The notes under the pieces are model-generated. The model was given only the letters and a program-made list of their open reading frames with translations, had not been told where the DNA came from and made no database searches. A stretch of 64,000 bases of DNA from Bigelowiella natans CCMP2755 (taxonomy: Eukaryota > Cercozoa > Chlorarachniophyceae). The DNA lies in assembly GCA_000320545.1 (NCBI GenBank), contig ADNK01000067.1, positions 1 through 64,000 of the forward strand, read 5' to 3'. Position numbers and translations under genes: made by a program. Positions 52,512-64,000 of the stretch are shown here, in pieces. Positions within the stretch are counted from its first letter, which is position 1; every line of letters begins with the position of its first letter.

Positions 52512-54809
52512 ATGGTGGTGGTAGTAATAATACCCTCAGTGCCAGTAGAACCACCGGTGAAGACTTGACTGGACAACATACGTGATTGGTACTGCGCGAA
52601 TTTGATCTTGTCGAGAGAGAGGGGCTCTCCCGTTAGCTTGCCTAGCTCATGGGCTACGACTTGCGCGACCTTTACTTGGATTCCTTGTCCCATCGGCGTA
52701 GCGCCGTGCATCACACACACGGTGCCGTCGGTGTACAGATTCACGAGTGCGGAGCGTTTCCAAATGTTCACCTTTGAGGGCGATGATGTGATGATCATGG
52801 TGGTGAATAAGGACGCTGCTGCTGCTGATGATGATGAGCGATAACGGGTGATGATGATGATAATGATTACTGATACTGATTAATGTTATCAACGATTGCA
52901 TTAAAGATAAGCACTATTGGAACAATAAGCAGTGAGAAGGAAATAAATTCCCGGTAGTCTACTTTTTTTGCAGAGAATATTAAGATCATATCGTCGTCAG
53001 CAGCATTTTAATCGAATATGTATATATCTCACTGCTATACCTAACTACTACTGCTGCAACTGTCTGTCAGCATGCCTAGCTGCACCTATTACCTTGTAGC
53101 GCATTGGCACCATACAGATTCCCTTCTTCTTGAGCTTGTTGGTGCTGTTAAAGGCTTTGACCTTTTCACTACGTTTTTTGTAGTCGCAGGACGCCTCTAG
53201 CTCCTCCCAGCATTTCAGTGCCGTGTACTTGTCGAGCTCGGCGAAACCGCAGTCCTTCAGGATCTGTTGTTGTCGTTGAAGGAGAGACGTAAGGTATGGG
53301 CTCGGAGGCTGCGATAGAGCAGCGCTAGCGACACTTATTACAACAAACGCTCATAAATCCATATTATACGTATTTTAGATACTGCGACAGGGCAATTGCG
53401 CCATTGTCCTTGTGTTGTTGTTGTTGTTGTTGTTGTTGTTTCTACTACCTTTTCATCATCCGGAAGCATATTAGTCTTGCGGACTTGATGAGGGTCGAGA
53501 TTGAGCGCGTGGGCGACGTGCTCGATGATGGTTTCAATATGCACAGACGCCTGGATCTCGCCTGGCCCGCGCATCACCTGAGTTTGTGAACAAAGAAACA
53601 ACACCACGAACAAGAAAAGGGTGATTATGCAAAGCAGAACACAGAATTCAATTTAAACCAACTAATTCTAAAGCATATCCGCTCGCAGCAATACCACTGT
53701 CTCTGTTTATGATTTATGGCTAATCGAGAAGCAATCGAATTCACATATTTAGAATTTGTTGTTCTTGCATTGTCGGGAGCGCGGACGCTACGCATTGTAC
53801 ACCGACATTGACAGGAGCTTCGTTGGTGAGACACATGCGCGCTGTGATCTCCCTATTAGGAAGATGATACGCCTGCGTGAGTGCACTCCCAACGGACATG
53901 TTTGTGAACCAGCCGAGGTTGGCAGAGGCACCGCTTGCAAGCATATGCTCGAAGCTGAGCGCTTTGATCTTGCCCTCTTTCCCAGAGGCGACCTGCATTG
54001 TGTACATATGCAAGTTCACCAGGACATGGAGGTAAGCAAGTTGTGTGACAATATCTATGCAAAGGTCATCCACTGTCTCTGCCATTATATTTCATCATCA
54101 TCATCATCGTCATCATCATCGTCATCATCATCATCGACCACCCCCATCCCCACCTTGTAACTAGCTTCGCAGTCTGGTCTCCCCCCTACAAGCTGCATGT
54201 CGCAGTTTCGATCCAGATGCACATACACGGGCGCGTTGAAGCGTGTTGCGGCAATGGCTGTGATCTGTGCGCCGTAGCCGATGTTCTTCCCTCCGAACGA
54301 CCCTCCCATCCGACCATGCACTATATTAATCATGCTCATAGGTTTCTTCACAGCTGCGGCAATGTTGGAATTCGCCCCTTGAGGCCACTGCGAAGAGACC
54401 ACCACCCTGATGCCGCGTTCTTCGTCGGGGACGGCGTAGGCGAAGCACGGATCCATGTAGAAGTGTTTCTGCCTTCCAACTCTGGATTTTCCTTTCAGAA
54501 CTACGCCCTTCCCTTCCTCATCGGCGAATACCTTCTTCGCGTCGCCCGCGTCGTTCTTGAACTCGGTTGGGAGGAAGGGGAGGCTCGGAATGATCTCTTT
54601 GCTTTCTACCGCCTTTGCAATGGAGAGAATAGCCTCCTTGCCGTCAGCCTGCTCTTCGTAGATCACGCGAACGAATCGGATGGCGTTCCGTGCTTGCTCC
54701 AGCGAGTCGGCGATTAGCAGACCCACACATGCACCGCTGAGGTTAGTCGTAGTAGCAGTTGTTGTAGTAGTAGTAGTAGTAGTAGTAGTAGTAACCAAGC
54801 TCGCGTGAG

Positions 54810-54841
<32 letters not shown>

Positions 54842-57800
54842 TGTGTTTGCGAATAAGGAATATAAGATTTGCAGCCGTAATCCCCCCCACCCCCTCATCT
54901 TTACCATTACCATCTCCTTAATAATAAATAATAATAATAATCACAATAAGAAATCAAATCATGGTGGTCATGATACCTGTAAGGCACCTCCTCGCCCTTA
55001 CCGAGGACAGTCGTGGGCTTGTAATAGCACGTAAGCTTATCTCCAAGATCATAGGGTTCGCCAGTAACGGACCAGGTGTTGTCGCCTACCTCTGCTTTGG
55101 CAACGTGCCTACAGTTGGGGAGGAGAAGAGTACAAAGATCATTATTCTCTAATGAATCTACTGCTTCGACTTTAGACACACCATGCATGCATACACGCGA
55201 CAAAAGCAACATCTCCAACTGATAAATAAATAAATAGATGGATAAGCAGTTAATAGATAGCTACCCCCTGACTCCAGGCTGCTTCAGAGCCACAGAGAAG
55301 TCGACGTCTTTGATCACAGCTCGAGCTCGACGTGCGTAGGCAATGGCTCCGAACAGGGTACCGCCCACAGGAGTCGTGTCTGAGTTGAACCTGACAGTTT
55401 TCACCAAAATCACCCATCATGATCATCATCATCATCATTACCACCACCACCATTCACCACCACCACTAGCATTTCGGGTGGTCATCATTTCATGGCGAAT
55501 TTCGGTCCATCGTCCACGCAGGGGTACCAACTTTGCGCTGCCTGAGGAGAGAAGTTTCCCGCTGAGGAGGGGGATTGGAAGAGAGACGGGAGCGTGCTCC
55601 TCACTGAAGCCGAATGACTGTTTGGCGCAGGATACTCTCAATCGCTTTGCATCGATAGTCTCTGCAGCGGACGCGACTGTTTTGTCGCTTTTCGAGGAGA
55701 ACCCCAAACAGAATCTCACGAAAAAACTATCGGCCAATGCCACGCGCGAAGACGCACGGAGGCCTCCTGACAATGGATCGAGATGGTATGTTAGATGATG
55801 ATAAGTGGGTTCATCATAAGAGTTGCAAATAATAACAGTGATAAGACTTAGACTGATGGCGCGTAAAATAATAGTAATAATTTCTAGACTGATGGCGGCA
55901 AAGCCGAGCGTGCATGCGCTTCTTTTCCTACCAGCTTTCTTGACCATTTGCTCCACAGCCTCTCGGAGGGCCTTGCGCGCCTTGCGATATACGCTATTGG
56001 TCAACTTCTTCCCTTCCATGATCTTCTCCACCCCCCCCATCCTGATAGCGTGAGAGCCAGCATCCTCATGCGACATCAGTCCCCCGTACGCTATAGTAAC
56101 TCCTTTCACCACACCGTCGCTCCCGCACGAAGCCTTGAAGGCGGCGTTGACGATAGCATGCGCATTCACGGGGCGAATTGCCGCACGGTAGGTCTTGAAC
56201 ACGGCACCAGCCCCCGCGTGGAAGGGAATGAAAATGGATTCGAGAAGCGTCATGTCTACGGGCAGCTTGGGAGTAGCGAGGAACTCCTCCATCGTCTCCT
56301 TCTTGTCGGTTTTCCCCGCCCATTTTACGATTGCACCAGCTCCGAGAAGGATCGTTGCTAGGTCGGAGAGAAACCTGTGGTGACGGCGTCACCAGTAATG
56401 GAGGCCAGGGCGCGATATTAGTTGGGTTTCGTTTGTGCGTGCATTAAAGGATGATAGTCATGTATTACTCTACGCTAGATATTCACCCCCCCCCCTCCTC
56501 CTCCTCTTCCTTCTTCTTCTTCTCCTCATTCTCTACATCTGCTACAATCATCCTTTGGTTTTTGCGACAACAACAACAACAACAACTACTACTACTACTA
56601 CTATCACTACCCTTTGGTCTTCGCGAGCATGATATTTCCTGCAATACTGCCAGAGTCCCGCACGTGCACATTTGCCACCTTAAAATCACATCACCACCAT
56701 CATCATTATCATTATCGTCCAGGACATTTACCATTATGGCCGGTGACGTAGTACTACTATTTAATACTGCTAGTAAGAGCACACTCGTGGGACAAATACG
56801 CTCTCCTTCACAGTCGCATTTCGTTTTATTGAGAGTGAACAATGCCGTACCTTCTTCATGTGTGCTACAAGCGGTGCAAACGACACGCTCGCGCTGGTGA
56901 TATCGAAGCCATATACGAATGAGCGCAATGATTTTAAGCGACGATGAAGATATTTCGCGGGCGACGATAGAAAGAGCTAATATGCTGCTTCACAGATAAA
57001 TGAGGGAACGAATTTGTTGCTTTCTTTACCTTTTATTTGCGGTGAGGGCATTCATAACGTGTGAGATCTTGGATGCTGCTCCGACAACAATGCCATCGCC
57101 AACCACTGCATCGTGCACATTACAAGTTCAGCACAACCAAACGCAAGTAATCAAAAAATAAAATAGAAAAAATCACACCTTTGACGCCGTTGATTTCAGG
57201 AATATCCGAGATATCAATGAATCTTTTACCAACATTACAGAATAAAACAACCAGTTGAATTAGCCACATAAATGAGTAGTAAAATCATGTACTTCCCAAT
57301 CGATTTTCTCAGGGAATGCATTAGGTTTCTGCTGTCGTCTCATTCGATCCCTCCCTCCCTTAGCTCCATCAATTAAACTACTACCTACACTCTCTGCCAT
57401 CGAGTTTCTTCGCTCTATTGCTCCCTATTTCTAAGCCCTCTCATGGCCCTACGACTCCCTGACAGTTGCTTTTCATCTATGGCCTCCCTCCCTCCCTCCT
57501 CCCCTCCCTGTAACAAGTGAATAAAACTAGACGCACGTTTTGTACTCCTTTGACTCGAGGTGCCAATGATGCGTTCTCTTCAGCCCCTTCTCTTCGGAGG
57601 AATCAGAAACGAATGCGGGCTTGTAGATGCCGTAGCTTGTTTTCCCTGATAGTCGTAACAAATCCCACGCATACGACGCAAAGAGCACACCATGTTGTTA
57701 TTACAAACTCAGGTACACAGCAACGAGGTATGGAGGAGGACTTCTCCCCTTCCTGATGAGATTGTGTTACATACGCACAGAACCGCCAACACGTTATGTT

Positions 57801-60246
57801 CGATATGGGGAAGGAGGGGGGCGGGAGAGAGTACCAACGGTAAGGCGAGCGTCTGGATATGCGGCCATAGCCTTTGCAAGCGCATCCATACTGCTCGCAG
57901 GTTTCACCCTGAGGAGGATTCAGGGAAGGAGAAGATATATATCGTCATCGTTTATTTGCAAATTGTGAACCCTCCTTTTTTCTTCCCTGTCCAAGCGCCT
58001 TCTTTGCTTATCCACCGCCACCATCCGTGAATGCCGAACTACGTACACCTCTGCACTGCTCTACTAGTACTAGTACTAGTCTCTACTAGTTCTAGTACTA
58101 GTACTATTGCTACCAGGTGATTCCGTTTTTACTGAAGGCGATACTTTGCTTACTCTCGAAGCCTTTTAGCTCCTCCGGAAACTTTTGATCCCACTTTTCC
58201 ATATCGTAGCACCCTTTCGTGTAGCTCTGCATTCCAATAAATGCATAAATAAATGCATATGATGTTGTTGTGTAAACGGGCCGCGCAATGGGCAGTGCGG
58301 AATTAAGGGGGGAAAAAAATGATTGGCCCATTTGAGAATCATATTGAATGGAATGGCTTTTTAATGACTGTTTGCCAGTGAGACAAGGCTAGCGCGACAC
58401 TGATAGTGGCGTGGTTACGAATAACCTTTTTGCAGATGTGGTCAACGGTGTCTGAGTCTTTCGCGAATGACTTAGCAGTGTCAAGAATCGGACGGTATCC
58501 TGATGATGAAATGATGTGACGATTGATAGTAATGGTGTGATAGCAAGATTTAACTTTGATGATGATAATCAACGACAAGGACGATGGAGCAGTATAATAA
58601 ATTGTAGGATGAAAACATCCACGTAGGGCTAGAAATACTTGCGATGGCAAAGCGCGTCGCGTGTATGGTAAACATTTCCAATTCCGCTTATCTACCTGTG
58701 CAACGACAGATATTGCCATCCAACTGCGATTCCATGTATGCCATATCAGCACTCGGATTCTTCTTGAGCGCCTGGTACATCGTCATGACCATGCCGGGGG
58801 AACAAAATCCACACTGGAGTCCATTCATCTACGGAAAGTATGATATTATTAGATACTTCTGTTGTCCTCATATGCATGGCTGTCATTACCTGAGCTAGGC
58901 GTTTTTGGATAGGATGGAAGGTATCACCCTCTGGTGTGTCAGCTGTACGGTTTTTGAGAGCTTTTGTTCGAAGCCCCTCGACAGTTGTGATAGCCCAGCC
59001 GTGAGCGGAAGCTAAAGGGGCCAGGCACGAGTTCACTGACTTGAACTCCTCCTTTTAGATTGTGTTATAGTTGGATTCATAATAGTCACATGTGCGCTTT
59101 TTTAAAGAAAAGGCAGGTTTGGTTTCAGAAGTAAGGAGCTGCGTGCGTTCCTTGGTCAAAACATCGGGATAATAAGAACCCGTTTATTTCAAATGGTAAT
59201 ATCTCAGAGTCACCTTTCCATTAACCCAGCGAGAGAGAGTCATAGCGCATGCCCCGCATCCGCCTTCGCCGCAACCGTACTGTGAAGATATATCAATGAT
59301 TCCTAGTGCAGAATAAACTATGCATTCTTTCCCTCAAGTAAATAGTGAAACATTGACTTTTTTTCGATGGGATGGGAGGGCTTAGTTGAAGATCATACTT
59401 TGGTTCCTTTTAGCCCAGCAACGTCACGAACATAAGACTGGAGGCTCATAGTGGGGTCCACCTGTCATCATGTGCTACAGCATAAGTACAAGAGCAAACA
59501 TTGATGGGTGTGTTCCAACGTACCTCTCCACTCGACAAAGTTTTCATCTGCCCATTGAGAGCAAAAACGAGTTCTCCTGCGGTATATATTCACATTCAAC
59601 CTCAAATTGTTCGAGAAATGATTTCTTCCCCGTCCCGTCCCCGATCGAGTAGATCCACCTTTTGAAACCATGGTGCGCTGCCTTTTGATTTTTTCTTGTG
59701 CACGCGTGTCCGCATTTTCCTGGAATTTCTTTCTTTTTAGCCCTAGAAAACAAACGAGCGACAAAAAAAAAGTGCTGTCGTTTCCAAAGATTTGGATTGA
59801 CTGCAAACTGCGAGCACCCACTTGATTTAAAATAATTTTTCGTCAATTGGAAACCACATGCATTTTCGTTATAAATTTGCAAAAATCTCTTATTTTCCTG
59901 ACCTCAAGAGCCATTGCGGTGGCCCGAACAACTCGCATGTAATAATTATGTACTCCAAGAATTATTGTTGTCGCACTGTTGTAATTCTATGCAATTTTCG
60001 CCAACTTTTATCCTGTGATTTTACTGATCTGAATTCGGTGGTATGTGCTCCAGCGCCCACCGAGCAGAACCGATCAGATCAGATCACATTGCCAGATAGA
60101 TAGGGGTGGGGAAGAGCCGATGATTCGCATTTTTCCATCTGGAGCCGTGCCATATTTTTTGATTCGTACTGCAGTCAGAAAAGGCGAAGAGTTTTTTACC
60201 TTGCAACTTCTGGAGCTGGTTTGCGCTGCAAATGCTCCGTTGACAT
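51280..60246 (-). CDS. Molybdenum aldehyde oxidase / xanthine dehydrogenase family
   Basis: Large molybdo-flavoenzyme oxidising aldehydes or purines. Minus-strand exons include 60200-60246 (tentative start), 59524-59576, 59399-59461, 59214-59279, 58890-59039, 58696-58828, 58426-58499, 58114-58226, 57835-57908, 57537-57645, 57179-57222, 57030-57105, 56851-56893, 56611-56678, 55932-56374, about 55500-55766, 55262-55390, 54976-55111, 54170-54740, 53760-54030, 53449-53580, 53085-53262, 52535-52770, 52250-52440 and 51280-51765. Two [2Fe-2S] clusters are visible (YGCGEGGCGAC; CGFC with ICRCTGYRP), then the FAD-binding region and the molybdopterin domain (GGSFGGK; MGQGIQVK). The catalytic Glu is in ASGEPPLVLA. 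MRGPGE replaces the xanthine dehydrogenase FRGFG and is closer to plant aldehyde oxidases. Join 60200 to 59576 is out of phase, so an exon may be missing. Confidence 0.88.
52040..52081. repeat. (CAG)n trinucleotide run
   Basis: About 14 uninterrupted AGC/CAG units in an intron of the aldehyde oxidase gene (CTG on the sense strand). Confidence 0.85.
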
Positions 60247-61214
60247 AATCCCCACATGCCGACCACAGTACGCCTGCAACGAACAGCCCCTTTCACAACG
60301 CTTTCGAAATGGGGGGCTCGATACACCTTGTGGCTTACAGTTTGTATCGGGCTATTATGGCAGCATTTTCTCCCACCCACAACCGACATTCGCAGGAAGT
60401 TTGCACGCAGCTGCCTCTCTCCCCGACCCATCTTTCGTAACAGAAGGTTCCTAAAGCTATTTATAACGCTTACAGAAAGAATACATTGCCATATCTTCGT
60501 CTGGTTGGGTTATTCATATGACAATACTGTGCAGTAGCACTGAAGCCCTGCAACAGCGACTCGATTATCGTATGAAGGCCTTGTTTTTATCCCCCCCCCC
60601 TAAGGTATGAAGGACCATTTTTTGCTTGTAGCCCAAAAATTGGAACATTGCGGAGTCTCTCTAGGCTATGGAGAATAAGAGGCGGAAGGTACTGCCACTG
60701 TCACGCACTTTTAAGTAGTAATGCATGCTGCGAGTTTTTGTGCGTTTTTGTATGCGCGCGCGTGTGTGTGTGTGTGTGTGGATGTATGTATTACATTACA
60801 CTTAGATCTTCAATATCGCACTGATGATATAAACATTTGTCAGCAACACAGCAGTTATGCATAATGATGCTGGCGATCATAAGGTTGTTCACATTTTCAA
60901 AGCACTGTGATAGAAGGGAGCGGAACTCTCACATTCAGTAGTTTGATAAAACACGAAGCTGGCATAGAAGTGGGAACAATAAGAATGAGTGAATCAGCAC
61001 AGCACATACCAAAATCATACTTTGTAAAAGCCACACCATCAACATGAAAGTGGCACACGATATAGATATAGATATAAATATATATATATTTAATATCCTC
61101 GCTGCAGCAAAAACAAATTACTACTCGATCTCTTCTTGCTCTTCTCCCTCTGCGTCCTTTACAATACTAACTCAAGCTCTCCCCCCCTCCCCCCCCCCCC
61201 TTTAGGAGGACCCT
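60247..61214. promoter_or_regulatory. Divergent spacer, aldehyde oxidase / COG0523 gene
   Basis: 968 bp between divergent starts. A (GT)n run lies near 60760-60780 and C-rich tracts near 60590 and 61180-61200. The tttag just before the second gene's ATG could be a 3' splice site of a leader intron. No exon is recognised. Confidence 0.45.
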
Positions 61215-61773
61215 ATGATAAATTGCAATTCAAGCTCGAGCATTCGCAATAACAACAGCGGGGGATACATCCCTGCGGATTCTTCATCTTGGATGACTCC
61301 GAATACGATCGATGCTGAAGAGATTGAGCAGCAGATTGAGCAGCAAGCCTGGGCCATCATCGATAGCATTGATGCGCCCGGAGGGGGTTTCGATTACATT
61401 GAAAATTGCGAGGACGGCAAGATAGCCAACGGCAGCGCTGCAGCAGGAAGAGAGGTTCAGTTGTTTTATACCCGCCATTCGTATGAATGCAGCGATAATT
61501 TGACGTATGTAACTGTAAGTTTTATGCGTGTTTTTATGTAACGAAATTCTGTTTTTATTGGCAGCATGATGCAGCAACGTTACTACCCGGAAGCTACCTC
61601 TTTGATGGTCAAAATGATAATGAATATCATCACGAGGTTGGGCATGGCGATGCAGATAATGGAGGAGTCGCTTCTTCAAACCTATCCGTTACGTCACTGC
61701 CTGCATTCGACCGAAGAGTGCCTGTAACCGTCGTTAGCGGCTTCCTTGGATCTGGTAATAAGCTCCAAAATGG

Positions 61774-61807
<34 letters not shown>

Positions 61808-62148
61808 ACTGATGGCGATGATGACAAAACAGAGGACAAAACAGCAGCGTAATATTTGCATATATCCAGGTAAAACAACGCTGATGCGGAATCTATGTCT
61901 GGAGTTATCAGCGAAGCGAAAGCTACGCGTGGGCATTATCGTCAACGATGTCGGTCCATTCAATATGGACGCGCACATCCTAGGGCATGCATCCCGCCAG
62001 ATCACGCAGCAGCCGACATTGACAAGGATTCAGCCGAAGCTTGTTGAGGTAAAGCAAGGGTGTGGTGTCTCAGTGTACGTGCACCTCGCAGTGAAAACTC
62101 CTGATGGTTGGGTGGTGGTGGGGAGCGTGGGTGGGGCGTTGAGAATAA

Positions 62149-62185
<37 letters not shown>

Positions 62186-62370
62186 AATTATGATTATTAT
62201 GACTATGATGAATCAAATATGGAATCGTTGTAGTTCTCGAATGGATGCATCTGCTGTACGCTGAGGGAGGATTTGCTTGTAGAGCTGAAAAGGTAGTCGA
62301 TAGTTGCGTTGCCGTCGGTGATAGCCACGATTCATTTCAAGGGGAATGGATAAGTCATACCGTCTCTCTC

Positions 62371-62409
<39 letters not shown>

Positions 62410-62554
62410 CTCTGAATATGAAACGTATGATAAAGAATTCCTTCGTACATCTCATCCTCCTCAGGATGGGAGCTTCAGGGCAGTTTGACTATATATTGGT
62501 CGAGTCATCAGGTACTTATCTACATTGTTTTCACTCTCCTCCTCCTCCTCCTCC

Positions 62555-62586
<32 letters not shown>

Positions 62587-63915
62587 TTAAGATCCTCATC
62601 ATATTCAAATACAGATCAATATACGAATAGCTACTAACTAATAAGAACAAGCACATCAGCACCACTCACCATCACCATCGATTGGCAAATCATCATCAGG
62701 AGTCTCCGAGCCAATGCCCGTCGCGGAGACCTTCACCTTCCAGGATGTGCCCCTGTCGTCGCAAAATGACGACGAAGGCACCATCGAAGCAGCAACTACA
62801 GAAGAACAACGGGTAGTAGTATCGCTGCATTATGATCTCTCGTGCATGTTACACAATCACTGAACAGTCTAAGAGAAGAGAGTCATGGAGAATAAAGGGA
62901 GGGGGAGGGGGGCGGGGAGGAGTGAAATGGCCAAAATAGTCTTCTTTCCATTCCTTCATTCCTTGCTCCTCTTCACACTGCAACCCTGGGAAGGTTCCCC
63001 TCCTCACTACATTTCTCCACTTTGCAGAGGATGATGAATCTTTCCAGCTTCGTTCGTCTAGACACCCTTGTTACTGTCGTGGACGCGGAAACCTTCCACA
63101 AGTACCAAATCATTGCGCAATAGGAGAATAGAATGCTTTGCCAGAGCAGGATTATCATCGGCCTCCTCATCATCTACCACAACAACGGCAGCGTGGACAA
63201 ACAATTTAATAACGTTACTACTGCTACTATTATAAAAAGTATCACTGTCTTTGATAGTGCGGTGACGTCATCATCATCATCATCAGCATCATCATCGTCA
63301 TCATCATCGTCATCATCACTACTATGTAGGTACCTACCAAACCATCATCGTCATCATCAGCATCATCAGCGGCATTGCCTCAAGAAGCGCAACACCACGA
63401 CGATACAACACAACAGCACTGATCAACTCCTCTATGACAGACTAGAGTCTACGATGATCCCCCCCCCCCCCTCTCCTCGAAAAGACGCTGAATTCCGTCG
63501 CCACCAAGCAGCACCAAGGCATGATGACGACGATTACAATAATGGCTACCGAAACCCTCCTCCTTCCAAACGACGGTAGGGATGATAGTGATAATAATGA
63601 CTTTTAGATTGTACATGGACACGCGCCAACGTTTGAGTATTCCAGTCGGCTCATCCTCCTTTTCCATATTTTTCCTTGCTCCTTTGCGCTGGCCCCAATG
63701 CCCTCCTCTTCGTCAGGAAAAGGGAGGCAGAAAGAGAAGAAGGAGAAGCACATATCCGGGCAAAAACCCTTGGAATCAGCGAAGAAAAGCCCTCTTCTTT
63801 TTATCAGTTCTCCGCGACAAACGAGAGAAATAGCAGCAGCGACGGGAGGGCAATGCCACTGGACAAGCTAATAGTCCAACAGATTGAATTCGCGGATAAA
63901 ATTCTCGTAAACAAG
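61215..63915 (+). CDS. CobW/COG0523 GTPase metallochaperone (3' end beyond window)
   Basis: G3E-family GTPase that delivers a metal, usually zinc or cobalt, to target proteins. Exons 61215-61454, 61565-61754, 61870-62048, 62234-62292, 62465-62511, 62700-62812, 63028-63101 and 63717-63915 join in frame. The gene runs off the window. An acidic, low-complexity N-terminal extension of about 130 residues precedes the P-loop VVSGFLGSGKTTL, which is split by an intron between GSG and KTT. The family CXCC metal site (SNGCICCTLREDL) is on its own 59-bp exon. FDYILVESSG and SEPMPVAETF follow, then LVTVVDAETF and, after a charged insert, QIEFADKILVNK, the guanine-specificity NK motif. The charged insert of about 50 residues in the last exon is unusual. 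Metal specificity cannot be inferred. Confidence 0.9.
62150..62184. repeat. (CTG)n trinucleotide run
   Basis: About 12 CTG units in an intron of the COG0523 gene, 50 bases before the acceptor of the CXCC exon. A second (GAT)n run lies in the preceding intron near 61773-61806. Confidence 0.85.
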
Positions 63916-64000
63916 GTGCGTCAGTAAATGCTTTCAATATAGATATTGTAATAGTAGTCGTGGTGGTGGTGGTGGTGGTGGTGGTACTAGTAGTGGGAAA

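Noticed and set aside
1-64000. CRISPR arrays, operons, bacterial promoters or Shine-Dalgarno sites
   Set aside because: No regularly spaced identical repeats with unique spacers were seen, and the dense GT-AG intron structure shows nuclear eukaryotic DNA.

Overview
The window is nuclear DNA from a microbial eukaryote with very dense introns. All introns I modelled are GT-AG, about 40-1000 bp long, and split genes into as many as 24 to about 30 exons; many exons are under 70 bp. Introns and spacers are full of microsatellites: (TA)n, (GT)n, (CT)n, (ATC/GAT)n, (TAG)n, (CTT)n, (CTC)n and (CAG)n. The gene set suggests a protist, perhaps a stramenopile or other alga-related lineage: a sphingosine-1-phosphate lyase, UNC-45, a fungal-type monofunctional aspartokinase, a TPT/SLC35 transporter, a plant-type aldehyde oxidase, a COG0523 metallochaperone and a circularly permuted PHB-depolymerase-like esterase. 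I cannot name the genus. All exon models were made by hand from splice motifs, reading-frame continuity and family resemblance.

Layout. (1) 1.4-2.9 kb, minus: disordered hypothetical protein, poorly resolved. (2) 3.3-7.8 kb, plus: complete sphingosine-1-phosphate lyase, 18 exons. (3) 8.9-19.9 kb, plus: UNC-45-type TPR/armadillo chaperone. (4) 20.5-22.8 kb, minus: secreted PHB-depolymerase-like esterase, 8 exons, 371 aa. (5) 23.8-29.5 kb, plus: aspartokinase, 24 exons, 510 aa. (6) 30.5-32.5 kb, minus: coiled-coil protein of unknown function. (7) 33.0-37.3 kb, plus: triose-phosphate-translocator-family transporter, 14 exons, 340 aa. (8) 38.1-39.3 kb, minus: 272-aa GIDE-like protein with an N-terminal lipidation signal. 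(9) 39.5-43.4 kb: repeat cluster that looks derived from mobile elements. (10) 44.5-47.3 kb, plus: secreted type-B carboxylesterase, 631 aa. (11) 48.0-48.6 kb, minus: mitochondrial uS10-like ribosomal protein. (12) 48.9-50.5 kb, plus: 252-aa protein of unknown function. (13) 51.3-60.2 kb, minus: molybdenum aldehyde oxidase/xanthine dehydrogenase. (14) 61.2-63.9 kb, plus: CobW/COG0523 GTPase, cut by the window end.

The genes do not form a pathway. The striking feature is their arrangement. Apart from the tandem pair SGPL1/UNC45, strands alternate strictly, so every other spacer is convergent (593-1029 bp) and the rest are divergent shared-promoter spacers (282-968 bp, plus the 5-kb repeat cluster). 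The convergent spacers, and the 3' flank of SGPL1, share a texture rich in short TGCA, GCATGC, GCTAGC and ACGT-type palindromic words and are poorer in microsatellites than the introns. I regard this as the main signal here that ordinary gene annotation does not explain.
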